Source: Rattus norvegicus
Lineage: Eukaryota > Chordata > Mammalia > Rodentia > Muridae
Assembly: GCF_036323735.1 (NCBI RefSeq)
Contig: NC_086029.1
Coordinates: forward strand, 50,339,357 to 50,403,356
Direction of reading: 5' to 3'
Length of the DNA: 64,000 nucleotides
Under the pieces are notes generated by a model that saw only the letters and a list, made by a program, of their open reading frames with translations, made no database searches and was not told the DNA's origin. Positions 36,127 through 49,067 of the stretch are shown one piece after another; position 1 is the first letter of the stretch; each line of letters opens with the position of its first letter. The translations under genes were made by a program, and so were the position numbers.

Positions 36127-36339
36127 TTTCAGTTCTCTCTGGGAAGGGGTGGAGACAGCTGTTTAAAGACACTGCAACCAGAAAGCCAAGCATTCTGTCA
36201 CTAAGCAGGAGACTGGTGAGTATCTAGGGGGACACCCTTTAGCTCAGGGCAAGGATGCTTCTGGGTTCCTTGTGGATCCTGGGGGGAACAGTGGGACATT
36301 TCTTGGTGCTGTTAAGGTAAGGGGGTCAGTGACAGCACA
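36127..36339 (+). promoter_or_regulatory. Mx2: Mx promoter/first-exon module, copy 2 (exon 1b ends 36215)
   Basis: The order of elements matches copy 1: ISRE-like TTTCAGTTCTC (36127-36137), GGGGTGGAGAC, a better TATA-like TTTAAA (36162-36167), a leader without ATG and donor gtgagt at 36216. The better TATA-like box favours this copy as the main first exon; both could be used as alternative first exons. Confidence 0.6.
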
Positions 36340-37975
36340 GGTGGAGCTTCTTGGCTAGACACAGAGCCCCACCCAGCTGCTGATTCTGGGGGCAGTTTGA
36401 AATAGCTCCCCAAACTACAATCATCAATGCCAGGAGGCAGCAGGAGAGGGCGGGGTCCCAGGTTCTCCAAGGGTCTGGGGCTAAGACCTAAATGAGAAGT
36501 TCCAGATCCCATGCTACGTGGGCTAGGAGTCTGTGAGAAATCAGGTGGAGGACTCTTGTTAAGGGTGGGAGGAAGGCAGGTGACCCAGGGGCAGGCTGCT
36601 GGAAAGGCTGACAGAGGATCTTCATAGAGAAATGCATCTGTCCAGGTCTTCTCAGTGCCTAGACAGGAAGGACCTGCTCTGTGTGAGCGGAAGCCCTACA
36701 CAACCCTGCTGAGTGCAGGTGTCCCTCAGATCTCTGATTCTCAAAGGCTCAACTGCAGGGAACATGGAGGGCAGAAATCCTGGAGAGAAAAGGGTTCTTG
36801 AACCTCTCTGTGTCCACTATAACACCTTGATGGACCCAGGAAGACTCCCACTCTTAATATCTTAGAATTGTTCTAGACAGGTATGGTAGTACTGTCTAGG
36901 GGTGGCTAGGGGTTCTGACAGAGAAAGGAGCTGGATTCTACCCCCCTGCTGTTCCCGTTTCCCACTGGCCTGAGGATATAACCCCAACAGAAAATCCTGC
37001 CACAGGGATTGTTATTTAGAATATCTGATAGATGACATATAGCATCCACACAAATATCCACTATGTACTGTACAGTAGAAGCACCCACCCCAGGCCTGAC
37101 TTTGTAGGAAGGCTTAGACCCTGCACACATGTTTACATGTCTGGCCTGACCCTGACCTTCAGGTAAAGCATGAGCATGCATGAAATGTGGTGTTCTCTGT
37201 GCAATGCCATCTGCACTGGGAAAGAGTTAGGATTGGGAAGAGAGGAAGCAAGGGTGCCCTGTAGGTCCCCTGAAAATCTGGGTTGATCTGGTTCTGGGAG
37301 CAGCTTCTGCTTGACTGGATCAAGATCTGGATGTGCAGATGCAGTCACCTCAGGTTTAGAGTACAGCTAGCTATGCAGGGCGCTGAATGTACAGACGAGT
37401 GTGTGACCTTTCAGGTTTCTCTGCTCCAAAGATCCACCAAGTGTCAAAGGTGACTCAGGAGCATTGTACATGCTTGTGATGTGCAGACAGAACACAGGGT
37501 CTAGATCCCAGAAAAGGAAACAGAAATGGAAGAGACTCTTAAGTCCTGTTTTGACTGGTCACGAGGAATCATTGGTCGTGGGACACAACACTGGAGTCAG
37601 TGATATCCCTTGATTGTGCAGTGAGACTAATTAGGACAGCCATGGACTGAATAGATGAGGCTCAACTGAATTAAAGGCATGTTCTGGATCCTGGGCCCCC
37701 TTTAATATGTAGTCTTTCCAAAGTAGGAGAAGGAGGGCTGTGTCTGAAGGATTTTTTTAGTCTAAAAGACTGCATGAGTACTTTTAGAATTAGTCCCCTT
37801 TCATGATCCCCTCCCATATGGGAAACAAACACCTGCCTTTCCAGAAGGACCCCTGGGATGGGATGGGCAAGAAAGAATTTAGGCAGTAATGGTGGTATAT
37901 TTGGTGTAAATTTTAGCCAAGATCCCAAAGGTTGTTTTCCAGACCTTTCTAATTTATAATACTCATTTCCAACAG

Positions 37976-38102
37976 AGTGCCCACTTGGAAGAAGAAATAA
38001 AAGATGGTTCTTAGCACAGAGGAAAACAGGAGTGTTGATTTAGTCAACTTACCCAGTGTCCCACTGCCCGATGGAGAGGCTGGCGTAGGGGAGAACAACA
38101 AG
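37976..38102 (+). CDS. Mx2: Mx exon 2: end of 5' UTR and residues 1-33
   Basis: The acceptor is ...ccaacag at 37975. It is followed by 28 nt of leader without an upstream ATG, then ATG at 38004. The exon ends with AAG before donor gtatga (phase 0). It encodes the short disordered N-terminus, MVLSTEEN onward to ENNK. Confidence 0.9.
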
Positions 38103-41100
38103 GTATGACCCATGTCCATCTGAGGGCTGCTCCTTTATATCATACCCCCGGAGATGGGTCTCCGCAGGATGCAGGTGTGTCTAGTCTTATCTTTGCTTGG
38201 GCCAAGAAGAGACCAGTGGCCCTCTTGTGGTGGCTTCCACTGAAGGTGTCCAGGATTCCATCTTGGGAAAGGTGGTATTAGTAGGCATTGCCAAGGCCCT
38301 GTCTAGTGCTATGTTGTCCTCTCTGCCCATACCATGACTGTGTCTCCAGCTACAACCCATTTAAGGACTCATTGAGGCACTACCTCCTGGGAGAAGCCAC
38401 TTGGCATTTTTTTCATAGAACTGGGATCCAGTTTTCCTTAGAAGTAAACCTGGTCTGTGGAAGGAGACCCATCAGCATGTTCCCAGTCTGACCCAGTCAG
38501 CTATCTGATCTTGGGACTGTCTACCACCCTTTAGCAGTGGGTTTTCTGTTTCCACAGTGGGATCAGGAACCTGACTGTGGAGAGGAGAAAGTGCAGCTGA
38601 TGTTGCTACTCAGAACTTTGTTGTCATTCCCTGTTTGAGTGAGACATTGGGTCACCTGGCTGCCTGTCTAAGTTAAACTCAACATTTAAATCAGTATCCA
38701 CCACAGTGTCAAAGGTCATAGGCAATGACAAGGATCACTGTCTCTCCCTAAATTTCTTTGAATTTCCTTCTTGCTAGGCTATAACCCTCAGAGTGAGGGT
38801 CATGAAAATCTCACAGTCAATGACCAAGTTCCTGACAAAATCGACTTATAAACAGGAAAGGTTATTTGGCTTCCAGTTTCAGAGATTAGATTCCGTGACC
38901 ATTAGGTGCCATTGTTCTACAAAGCTGATGTTTAGTGGCTAGGGAAGAAAGGAGAGGTAGATCAAGGGTGGGGTTCAGGTTCACTTCATGCTGCCTATGG
39001 TTAGTATCCTGCTCCCAATTATTCCAATCCCACCACCTCCCAAGAACAAGCAGCTGGGGACCAAACTTCTCCAGGAGGTCTTCGAGGGGGATGTTTCATA
39101 TCTAACCTCATCCACTCACACTCACATGCTCAGGCAGATAGGTACTGAGTGTCTGATTTGGGAGTTTTCAGACTCACAGTAGCAGCACAGCATCCTCTGC
39201 AGGAGGAAGAAGCCTAAGGCTGGAGCCATTTGCTTTCACAGGCACAGGTATACTCTTGGAGGCACAAGTGAGACTCTTAACACCTCTTGGGAGCACAGCT
39301 GTTGTCAGCAACAAAACAAGCCCTAGAAGACCTGGCACTGCAGAACTGGGAGCAAGGCCATGGATGTAGGGTACTGTTGCTAAGTTTCTTTCCCTAGGGG
39401 AGACAACAATGTATGCCCCTCCTCCTAAGGTCCCAAGGACAAACCAAGGTGCAGTTCAACCAGCATTCACCAGGGAACCAATGCATTTGTCAGGCTTCCT
39501 TTGCAGATCAAGGGGCAAGGGTTTACAACAGGAATGTGAGTGGCCTTAAAGCAACCACACTGGAAGGTCTGCACCCAGCAGGGATGATGGCTCTCCCAAA
39601 GCTGTGTAGAGGAAGTCTCCTCCCATCACTACTCCTCACATATATCCTCCAGTCTATCTCCATTCCATGATCCTCTCCTTTCTCATGTGAGGGAAGCTCC
39701 AACAGTCTACAAAGTTGGAAAGGTAATGGCTATGTGACTGCAGAAAGCTTCAGCACAGGCTATAGCATGGGGAGCAACTTAGGAAGAAGCAGGCAAAAGA
39801 TACTGAAGGGAAAGTCTGTGGTTGCCAAGAGCAGGAGGCAGAAGGGCCTGCTAGAGGGGAAAGTGTCGGGTAAGGGGAGGTGTGGATGGAGTGTCCCAGC
39901 CCTGACAATGGTGGTTTCCCTCACCTGGGGATGGGCTACCTGTGCCTTAGCTTACTGCTCTATTTTATCAACTGTTGTGAAGGGATGATACAAGGGCGTG
40001 AAAAAAATATTTCTAGGAATCAGACTTACAGCTGGGCACCATGCATAGTGAGGTCTCAGACCGAGCCACCCAGCAGCTATCCTGAGTATGTTCAGTGGGG
40101 TCAGACGAGAGCTGGCTAGGGAGTTCATGTCAGTGTTGTTTGTGTTAGTTTGAAACCCAGGATTAATCCTCTGTCGAAGATATACTTTGCAAACATTTGC
40201 TCCCTAGCTGATACTTCTTTTTTTCCTTTTTTTGGAGACCAGATAGCTCTGATAACTTTATGAATTCTTGTCTGCCTTATGCCTTTTGGACCATTTCTAA
40301 GAAACAAGGACCTAACCCACATTTGTAGGTTTTGCTGTTGTCGTTGTTTTCAAGAATATCTGTATTTTTGTCTCGTCCACCTGTGTCTATGATGGATCAT
40401 GAATCAATTTTTAAATTAATTAATTTATTTACAGCCCAGCGGCAGTTTTCCCTTTCAATTCTTCCCCCTCTCCCATCCACTCCTCCTCCATTTCTCTTCA
40501 GAGAAGGGCAGGCCTCCCATGGATATCAACCAGCCATGGCCTATCAGGTTACAGTAAGACTAGGCACCTCCTCTCCCATTAAGGCTGTAAGAAGCAATGC
40601 AGTAGGTGAAAAGAGTCCCAGAAGCAGGCATGAGAGTCAGAGATAGCCCCTGTTCCCATTGTTAAGAGTTGCATAAGAGGACCAAACTACTCAACTGTAA
40701 CTTATGTGCAGAGAGCCTGGGTCAGGCCCATGCAGATGCCCTAGTTGTTGGTGCTTTATGGTGTAACATAGCAATGCAGGTCTGCTAAGTGTAAACAGTT
40801 AAATGTTCTAATACAGCTTAGTGAAAAGCTGGCCCTTTCCCAGATATTACCTTTGTATCTTATCAATGTCAGTTCCAGGGCTGTATGTTGTGCTCCACTA
40901 ACACGTTCCATTCTGTGAAATGCCACAGCACCTCAGCTACGACTTCATCATCATCTTGAGACCAGAGGCTTCCATCGTTCCATTTCATTGCTCTGTTTTA
41001 GAGTCATTTTGCCTGTTTGCCTATTTTATGCAATTTATATGTAACGTGCTGCTGTCAGATGAGAACAGTCATTTCCATTTATTTTTTATATGAAACATTT

Positions 41101-44100
41101 GTTCTTCCTCTTACTTTTCCTTATATTCTTCCACCTTTTGGATTAAACATCTATATTTTAGGAGTGCATACCATGTCCTCTGCTGGCCTGTTCACTATGT
41201 TAGTATGAAACTATGTAGTGTTGATCTCAATAAATAAAATAAGTCTACCTATCAAGGAAATAATGACAACTTCCTGTATGGTGTAAGAACACTTTTTCTG
41301 CAATGCCTCCATCCTCCTATCTGTCATGGTCTTCCTTTTCCTTTCATCAGAAACCCCACAATGCATTACTGCTGTTAATGTTCAACTATCATCAAAGGAT
41401 GGTGAACTCATGAAAAACCCATACCAATCACCCACCACTTGTGGTATCCAGTCCATTATATGGATTTTGGATGTCTCTCCTGTCACTTACTCTCTGGTAC
41501 ACAGGATGACTTTTTCAATTCCTGCCTTGCTGGGGATGAGTTTCCTCAGTTTCATAAAGAGAAAGTCTGTCTTTTGCCATTGTTTTCTGGGTTGACATGT
41601 GTCTTAGGGATTTACTGCTGTGAACAAACACCATGACCAAGGCAAGTCTTATAAAGGACAACATTTAATTGGGGCTGGTTACAGGTTCAGAGGTTCAGTC
41701 CATTATCTTCAAGGCAGGAGCATGGCATCATTCAGGTAGGCATGGTGTAGGAGGAGCTGAGAGTTCTACGTCTTCATCTGCAGGCTGCTGGTTAAAGACT
41801 GGCTTTTAGGCAGCTAGGATAAGGGTCTTAAGAAGCCTATACCCACAGTGACACACCTATTACAACAAGGCAACACCCACGTCAACAAGACCATACCCAG
41901 GCCAACAGGGCCACACCTTCTAACAGTACCACTCCCTGGGCCAAGCATATACAAGCCATCATGATATTTAAAATAAGGATCTCCTGATTTTCACGAGAAA
42001 AGCAAAGGGAAGCTTCAGAATAGGACATGGGCTATCTGACTCCTAAATGGTCACATTTCAGTCAAGGTGCTTTCTCCAAGTTTCAGAGAGATAAATTATG
42101 GTATCTATTGATAAAAGGAACTTTAATTTAATTTAATATTGTTTAGTTTAATTCCTTTACCACAGAGATGGGAGAGATATGTGCAAAGTGCTGTGACCTA
42201 TCCAACACTTACCACTAAACTAAAACCTCCATTTTCCTTTCTAATATAGTTGCAATTTAATTAACAGTTTTTAAAATGATACATAATTAAATAAATAAAT
42301 TTTTAAAACCCTCCTGTCTTCTTGCAGATTATAAGGTAAAGGCCACATTAATGGCCAAACACATCCTAATTCCAAACCATAAAGTGTTTATTTCCAGTCC
42401 TCTGAGTAGCTTCACTCTTGCCCTAAAAGTGATATTTTTGCTGGGGATAGCAGCATAGGTTCCCATAAATATTTTTTGAAAATGTAGGTGTAACCTCGTT
42501 GTTAAGATGGACTGGCATATGCTACCCCACTGTTTTCACACTTCCATTATTTCTGATAAGAATTTTGGTTATCAAACTTCTCTTTGTTCCTCTATAGGTA
42601 TGGGGTCATTTTCTGACTACTTTTAATATCTCCTGTGTATAACTAGTGAGCACCTGAAGTTTGTTGACTTTCTTCATCCTTTTTGTTAAAGTTGTCCTTA
42701 AAAAAGCAGGCCCTGTCTCTCCCTAGGTAGTAAGGGAAAGTGGCTCACTGAACTGTAAGCTGATGTAAAAGAGGTTAAAAGGGGAATTAAGGGTTAAACG
42801 TGTGGACTCTGAGACAGTGGAGAAGATGAGTGTAAAAGCTATGAGAAACATGCCAAACAGGTAGGAGAAGAGGCAGGGCTCTGATCCAGTGACACAGGGC
42901 AGCAGGCACACAGGAAGTACTTGAGGATGCTTGTAGAGTATGACTGACCTCCTTACATAGTGGCTTTTAATGAGGCTAACTGTAACACGGAAATTTGTGT
43001 ATAAGGATGGCTTCTAATAAGTCTGCATTTGGGAGGCCATCTCAGACCACCCCACAGAGGAGAAACCAAATACGAGGTAACCAAGACAGACTGTAGCAAC
43101 CACTCGATGACTGTGATAGAGTTCTTTACTGCAGTGGAGCTACAAACTGATCAACATGAGAATACAGAGTTTAGTATAATAAACCCCACTGGAGATCTGT
43201 GATGTGTGCGTATCTCAAAGCTGGGTAATAACACTTCAGGGCAACCGATAGCTGGAGAATTGTCACGTTCAAACACGGATTCAGAGGTGGATAGAATGGG
43301 GCTTCAATTACTGTTAACTGAGCAGGCATGACATAGGCAGTATATGAGCATCTCCCTGGTTGGGCCAGGAGATGGGCATAGAGTATGTGTGTGCTCTGCC
43401 ATTGGCTCTGCCTACAACAGTCTGGAGAATTAACCAATTAGCACAAAGATTACTTCAGCCTTTTCCAGTTATTGCCATGACCCTATAAAAACTGAATGGC
43501 TTTACCTCTGCCTTCGAACCCATGTCTGTCTGTCTGTCTCTCTCCGTCTCCCTCTCTTTTCTCTGGAGATGGTGAATCTGGGGTCACCCTTGCACGTCCA
43601 TTACTGGTGATCAGGAGCATGCTGTACTTTAGGTGCTTAGAACACACACAACATGGATCCTGTCTCTTCCATCATCAAGACAGCAGAATCAGCATTTTTG
43701 TAGTCCCCCAAATATATTTACCTATTTCTCATTGTCTGGGGAATTCTAAGAACACACGCATTGCTCTTGAAGTCTGTTGGCTTTGCTGGAACATCTCTTG
43801 TGGAGCAATGACCTCACTCTTCTTTTCCCTCATTTAGGATTCCTTGAACAACCTCTGCAGTCAGTATGAGGAGAAGGTGCGGCCCTGCATTGACCTCATC
43901 GACTCCCTGCGAGCTCTGGGTGTGGAGCAAGACCTGGCCCTGCCTGCCATCGCTGTCATCGGGGACCAGAGTTCAGGGAAGAGCTCTGTGCTGGAAGCAC
44001 TGTCTGGAGTGGCCCTCCCCAGAGGCAGTGGTGAGAGCTCAGTGACTATTGCTCTGCTAGGCTGTGGGCCCTGGGACTTCAAAGGTAGTAACAGGTCCCC

Positions 44101-47100
44101 TTCCAGTTTGGGGCATAGCAGAATAAAGGTCAAGGTGAGCTTACCATTTAGCTTGTGGTGCAATCTTAGATTGACTTTCTACTCGCACAAAGGCACCAGG
44201 CTCAGGGTCAGTCACTAGGGTTCCACCCATGCAGCTTGTCAAGCTCTCCATCAGCCTACATTACCTCTTTCCAGGCTCTGTATCAACAGAGTCGCTCCAG
44301 GTGTTGAGGCTGAACACATGTGCTGAGGATGGGGGCAGCTTTAGTCCATCACACTCTCCCATTGTACATTTTGAGAGTCACTTGAACTCTGCAGCTTGCA
44401 GGAGCTCTGATTGAGTGGGTCAGGTCCCAAATCCCTTCCTCTGAGGTGACTGCTCCTTTCAGAGAAGAGGCTGGTGTCCAGGTTAGTGTTGCTGTTTAAA
44501 TTCTATGGCTGAGGCAGTCACTGGACACTTAGGGAGCGAACACAAAGTGTTCAAGGACACAAAGTGAAAAGACATAGACAGGACAAGAGTAGGAAGGAGA
44601 TCATAACATGAAGAATGATGAAGTAGCCTGGAGGACAGATTGAAGAGGATGTTTAAGCTAGTAGGATATGTCAAGTATTTTAAAGGTTCTCCCAAAGACA
44701 CTATGGAACTGAGAGTGCCACACTAGGAGGAACTGCCCTAAGTGTTCCTTAGCTGTCAGCCAGAAGTGGTTGGTAGCTTTTGCCCCAAATGTATAACCAT
44801 GACCTGGGTTCTTCTTCCGAAAATATAGGCCTGAGGTCACTCTGGACAGACAGCATCAGAGTGAGGCCAGATGTTTCTATTCCCAGCAGGTCTGCAGATG
44901 AGAGTGGGAAGGTGTGGGCACCTCTAGTCTAAGGCCCCATACTGGTGTGTGCGACAGAATACTAGATTAACATGAACCTCATTTTATAGGTATTGTCACC
45001 AGATGTCCCCTGGTGCTGAAATTGAAGAAGCTGAATCAGGGAGAGGAGTGGAAAGGCAAAGTCACCTATGATGACATCGAAGTGGAGCTCTCTGATCCTT
45101 CAGAGGTGGAAGAGGCCATCAACACAGGTCAGTACCCTGTTTCTCTCTTACCCTCAGACTGTCTGCTAACACTGTATCTTGAGACAGAGGAGAAATGATG
45201 AGTCTATCTGTCAGGACTTTCTCCCTTCTAAGCTACTGTCACACAGGAGGCCTGCACAGAAGAGGCTTTGAATTCATTTTCTGTGACTGTGGCACAGTTC
45301 CTCACAGAATGCCTTCTAGGAGGATTTACATCGTATTGTGGATTCAAAGGGTTTTGTCCATGGTCACCTTTTCCTATGATCCTGGGAGCAACATTATTGT
45401 GACAAAGACAAGTGGTAGCAGACAGGAAACAGAATGTCACGGAAATAAAACCTATGGACCTGCCCCCAATCACCTACTTCCTATAGCATAGTTCCACATT
45501 CCAAAGTGTCAAAATAAGACCAGTTGAGGACCAACGCAACTTTTCAGTGCAGGATCCTGCGGCGTCACTGCCTAGCCAAGACATGCTTTCCCAGAATTCT
45601 CTGGAATAAGATCCCCTCCATCTGCCCTTTTATCTCCTTGTTCTACCGCACTAAGCTTGACCAGGCTATCTTTTTCCTCCTTTCCAGGTCAGAACCATAT
45701 TGCTGGGGTAGGGCTGGGGATCAGTGATAAACTCATTAGCCTGGATGTCAGCTCCCCACACGTCCCAGACCTGACTCTGATTGACCTTCCTGGAATCACC
45801 AGGGTGGCTGTAGGCAACCAGCCTGCAGACATAGGACGGCAGGTGAGACTCTAGGTCCTACTCTGACACATTGGGCTACAGGGGTGCTGGGGTATGTGTA
45901 AGAGAAATGTTGTGGAACTGGAGTAAGACTGCATAGCCAGGCCTGAGCACGAACTCCATGTTTGATAGAAACAGGGAGGCAAATGGGTGCAGTCCCTGGA
46001 GGCCAGGGCCTGAACCCTGAAGCAAGTGGATGGTCAGGACCATCTCATTCTTGATCCTGTCTCCATAATTAAGAGTCACTATCTCATTCTTACAGATCAA
46101 GAGACTTATCACTAACTACATCCAAAAACAAGAGACCATCAACCTGGTGGTGGTCCCCAGCAATGTGGACATTGCCACCACAGAGGCCCTGAGCATGGCT
46201 CAGAAGGTGGACCCTGATGGGGATAGGACCATAGGTAAGGAGAGTGGGAGATAACAATGGTGTGTGAGTGCAAATGAGATACATCTCCTTGTTCCAGGTT
46301 AACTAAGCTTAGGATCCCACTGAGGACAAAGAAAGGGACCCCCTCATCTCATCTCCCTGGTGAAAAAGGTCCAAGGAGCCAGAGTTGGACGAGCACAGGG
46401 AGGAAATCATATCTGCAAAGACTCGTTGGGCCAGGGGCCATGGTAAAGTCCATGGCAGAGTGAAGAATGAGTACCTGTAGTTTGGAGGTGGCCATGGAGA
46501 GGTGCTGAGGAGTCTGTAGATGACAGAGGGGCTCCACTGTATTCACAGGGCCACATACCCAAGTCTCTGTGTGTGGGTTTGCACCTAGCATGGGTTTTGT
46601 GTAGATCATGTCTGCCTCAGCCAAGGATGGGATCCTGGTGGCCAGTGAGAGCTGAGCTTCCTGCTATCTTGGAGCAGTGTGCATCCTCTGGTCTCAATGC
46701 CTGTGTTTCAGGGATCTTGACCAAGCCTGATCTGGTGGACAGAGGGACTGAAGACAAGGTCGTGGATGTGGTGAGGAACCTCGTGTGCCACCTGAAGAAG
46801 GGCTACATGATAGTCAAGTGCAGGGGTCAGCAGGACATCCAGGAGCAGCTGAGCCTGGCTGAGGCTCTTCAGAAGGAGCAAGTCTTCTTCAAGGAACACC
46901 CTCAATTCAGGTGCCTCTGCCATACCGTCCCATGTAGTGAAAATTGCTGGTCAAGAGCAGACCTGACATGAGGGGTGTGTGTGTGTACAACAACCTGAGG
47001 ATGCAATGCACCTTGGGAACCACTGTAGAATCTTCCTTTAGGCAAGAAAAATGCAGAAAGTACTACTTAAAGAGTGGTAAGTTGTGAAAAGGGGAAGGGA

Positions 47101-49011
47101 ACTTGCCAAAGTGCTACAGTCAAATGGTACACGAACCAGAGTCACAAGAGAAGAGCAGAGGAAAGGAAGGAGACGCAGATCCTGGCAGTACCTTTGATAT
47201 GTCATAAAGGTAGACTCAGCTACGTGAGATATCAGTTCAGACATCCATGGCAGGGACGACTATTCACTAGTTCCAGAAAAATGATGCCAGGTTATAGCTC
47301 GGTAAGTTACAGCATAACAAAGGCCGGGCTGCAATAGACACAGATGATAAGGACTGAGATTCCAAACACACTGGCTGCTGATGGCTTCAAATCCCACAAG
47401 ACCTCTGTAATTTCCTACTGCAGGAGCATTCTCTTTGAAAAGGCTGTTTTAATCTTAATGAGAACTCTTTGATTTTTTTTCCATTGGGTGTGATGTTGGC
47501 TATAGATTTTTCACATATATCCTTTATTAAGTTGAATCAAGCCCTCTCCATCCCAAGCTTCTCCATGACTTTTGTCATGAAAAGGATATTAGCTTTTTTT
47601 GTTTGTTTGTTAGTTTTTGTCAAAGCCTTCTTCTGTGTCTAATGAGATGATCCTGTGATTTGTCTTTGAGTTCATTGTGTGATGGATAATAATAACTGAT
47701 TTACATATGTTGAACCATCCTTCTGTATCTGGAATGAAACCAACTTGGTCGTGATGAATGATATTTTTGTATGAGTTTCAATTTGGTTGCCAATAATTTA
47801 TTGAAATCTTTGCATATTTCCTCATCCAGGAGAGCAGACTGTAATTGTCTTTTTTGATTGTTTGTTTGTTTGTTTGTTTGTTTGTTTTGTGTTACCTGGT
47901 TTCGGTATCGAGGTCATACTGGCTTCAGAGAGAAGAGTTTGGAAGCTAGCCTTCATTTTCTTTCTCGTGGGAAATTTGAACAGAAGTGGTGTGAATTCCT
48001 TGAAGGTAGAATTCTCAGGGAATGCATCTGATCCTGGGCCTTTTTTAGTTGAGTTTTTATTTCTGCTTCAATCTCTTTCCTGGCTATGAATCTGTCTAAA
48101 CTATTTATTTCAATTTGGCTTAATGTCAGTCTGTTGTATACATCTAAGATTTGACCCATGTCTTTTAGGCTTTTCAGTTTCATGGAATGAATTTACATAT
48201 TGTTTTTTCCAAGAATGTCCTTATGAGTTCCTGCATTCCACCTGAAACTATTGCAATGCCTCTCTTTTCATTTCTGATTTTATTAATCTGGGATCTCTCT
48301 CTCTCTCTCTCTCTCCCTCTCTCCCTCCCTCCCTCCCTCCCTCCAATTTGGTTAATTTAGCCAAACGTTTGTCAATCTTGTTTATCTTTCCAAAGAAGCA
48401 ACTTTATGATATTTTCTATTTTATTTCACCTATGTCAGCCCCGATTATAGATTTACATTCCAATTCAATGTATGGAGGTGTTGTTTGCCCTTGATTTTCT
48501 AAGGCTTTCAAGTGATCGTTAAGTTATTAATTTGTCATATCTCAACATTTTTATATACTTATGCTGTAAACAATTCTCTTAAGACTGCTTTCACTGTCAT
48601 AGAATTTTATATGTTGTTTCTATATCCACTCAATTCTTAGATTTTTCATTTTATTTCTTCCATCTATCATCTATTGTCTATCATCTATCTATTCATCTAT
48701 CCACCTATCTATGATCTATCATCTATGTCTCTATCTATCCAGCAAATTATTGAAATCTTTAAATATCCATACTTCTTCCTAATAAAAATTATTATTCAGT
48801 AGTGGGTTGTTTAGAGTCCTCGACTTTGTGTATTGTTTGTAGTTTTTGTTGCTGTTAATACATAGCTTAATTCTCTTGTGGTCAGATAGAATAAAGGATG
48901 TTATTTAACATCTTGTGTTTGTTGAGATTTGATTTGTGTTCTAATGGGTGATACATTTTAAAGAAAGGTCCATGGACTACAGAGAAGAATGTAGTCTTAG
49001 TGTTTGAGTAG

Positions 49012-49067
<56 letters not shown>

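Larger units (their letters stand above)
38103..43837 (+). other. Mx intron 2
   Basis: 5.7 kb with no exon recognised. It holds an antisense L1 ORF2 scrap (about 40125-40330), antisense old L1 3'-UTR sequence (about 40390-40770), a rodent dispersed repeat (41604-41965) and an LTR-like block with TATA box close to exon 3 (about 43060-43600). Confidence 0.6.

Noticed and set aside
43838..44218. Mx exon 3 frame read on past 44030
   Set aside because: The exon ends at donor 44031; the reading beyond is intronic, and conserved Mx residues resume only at 44990.
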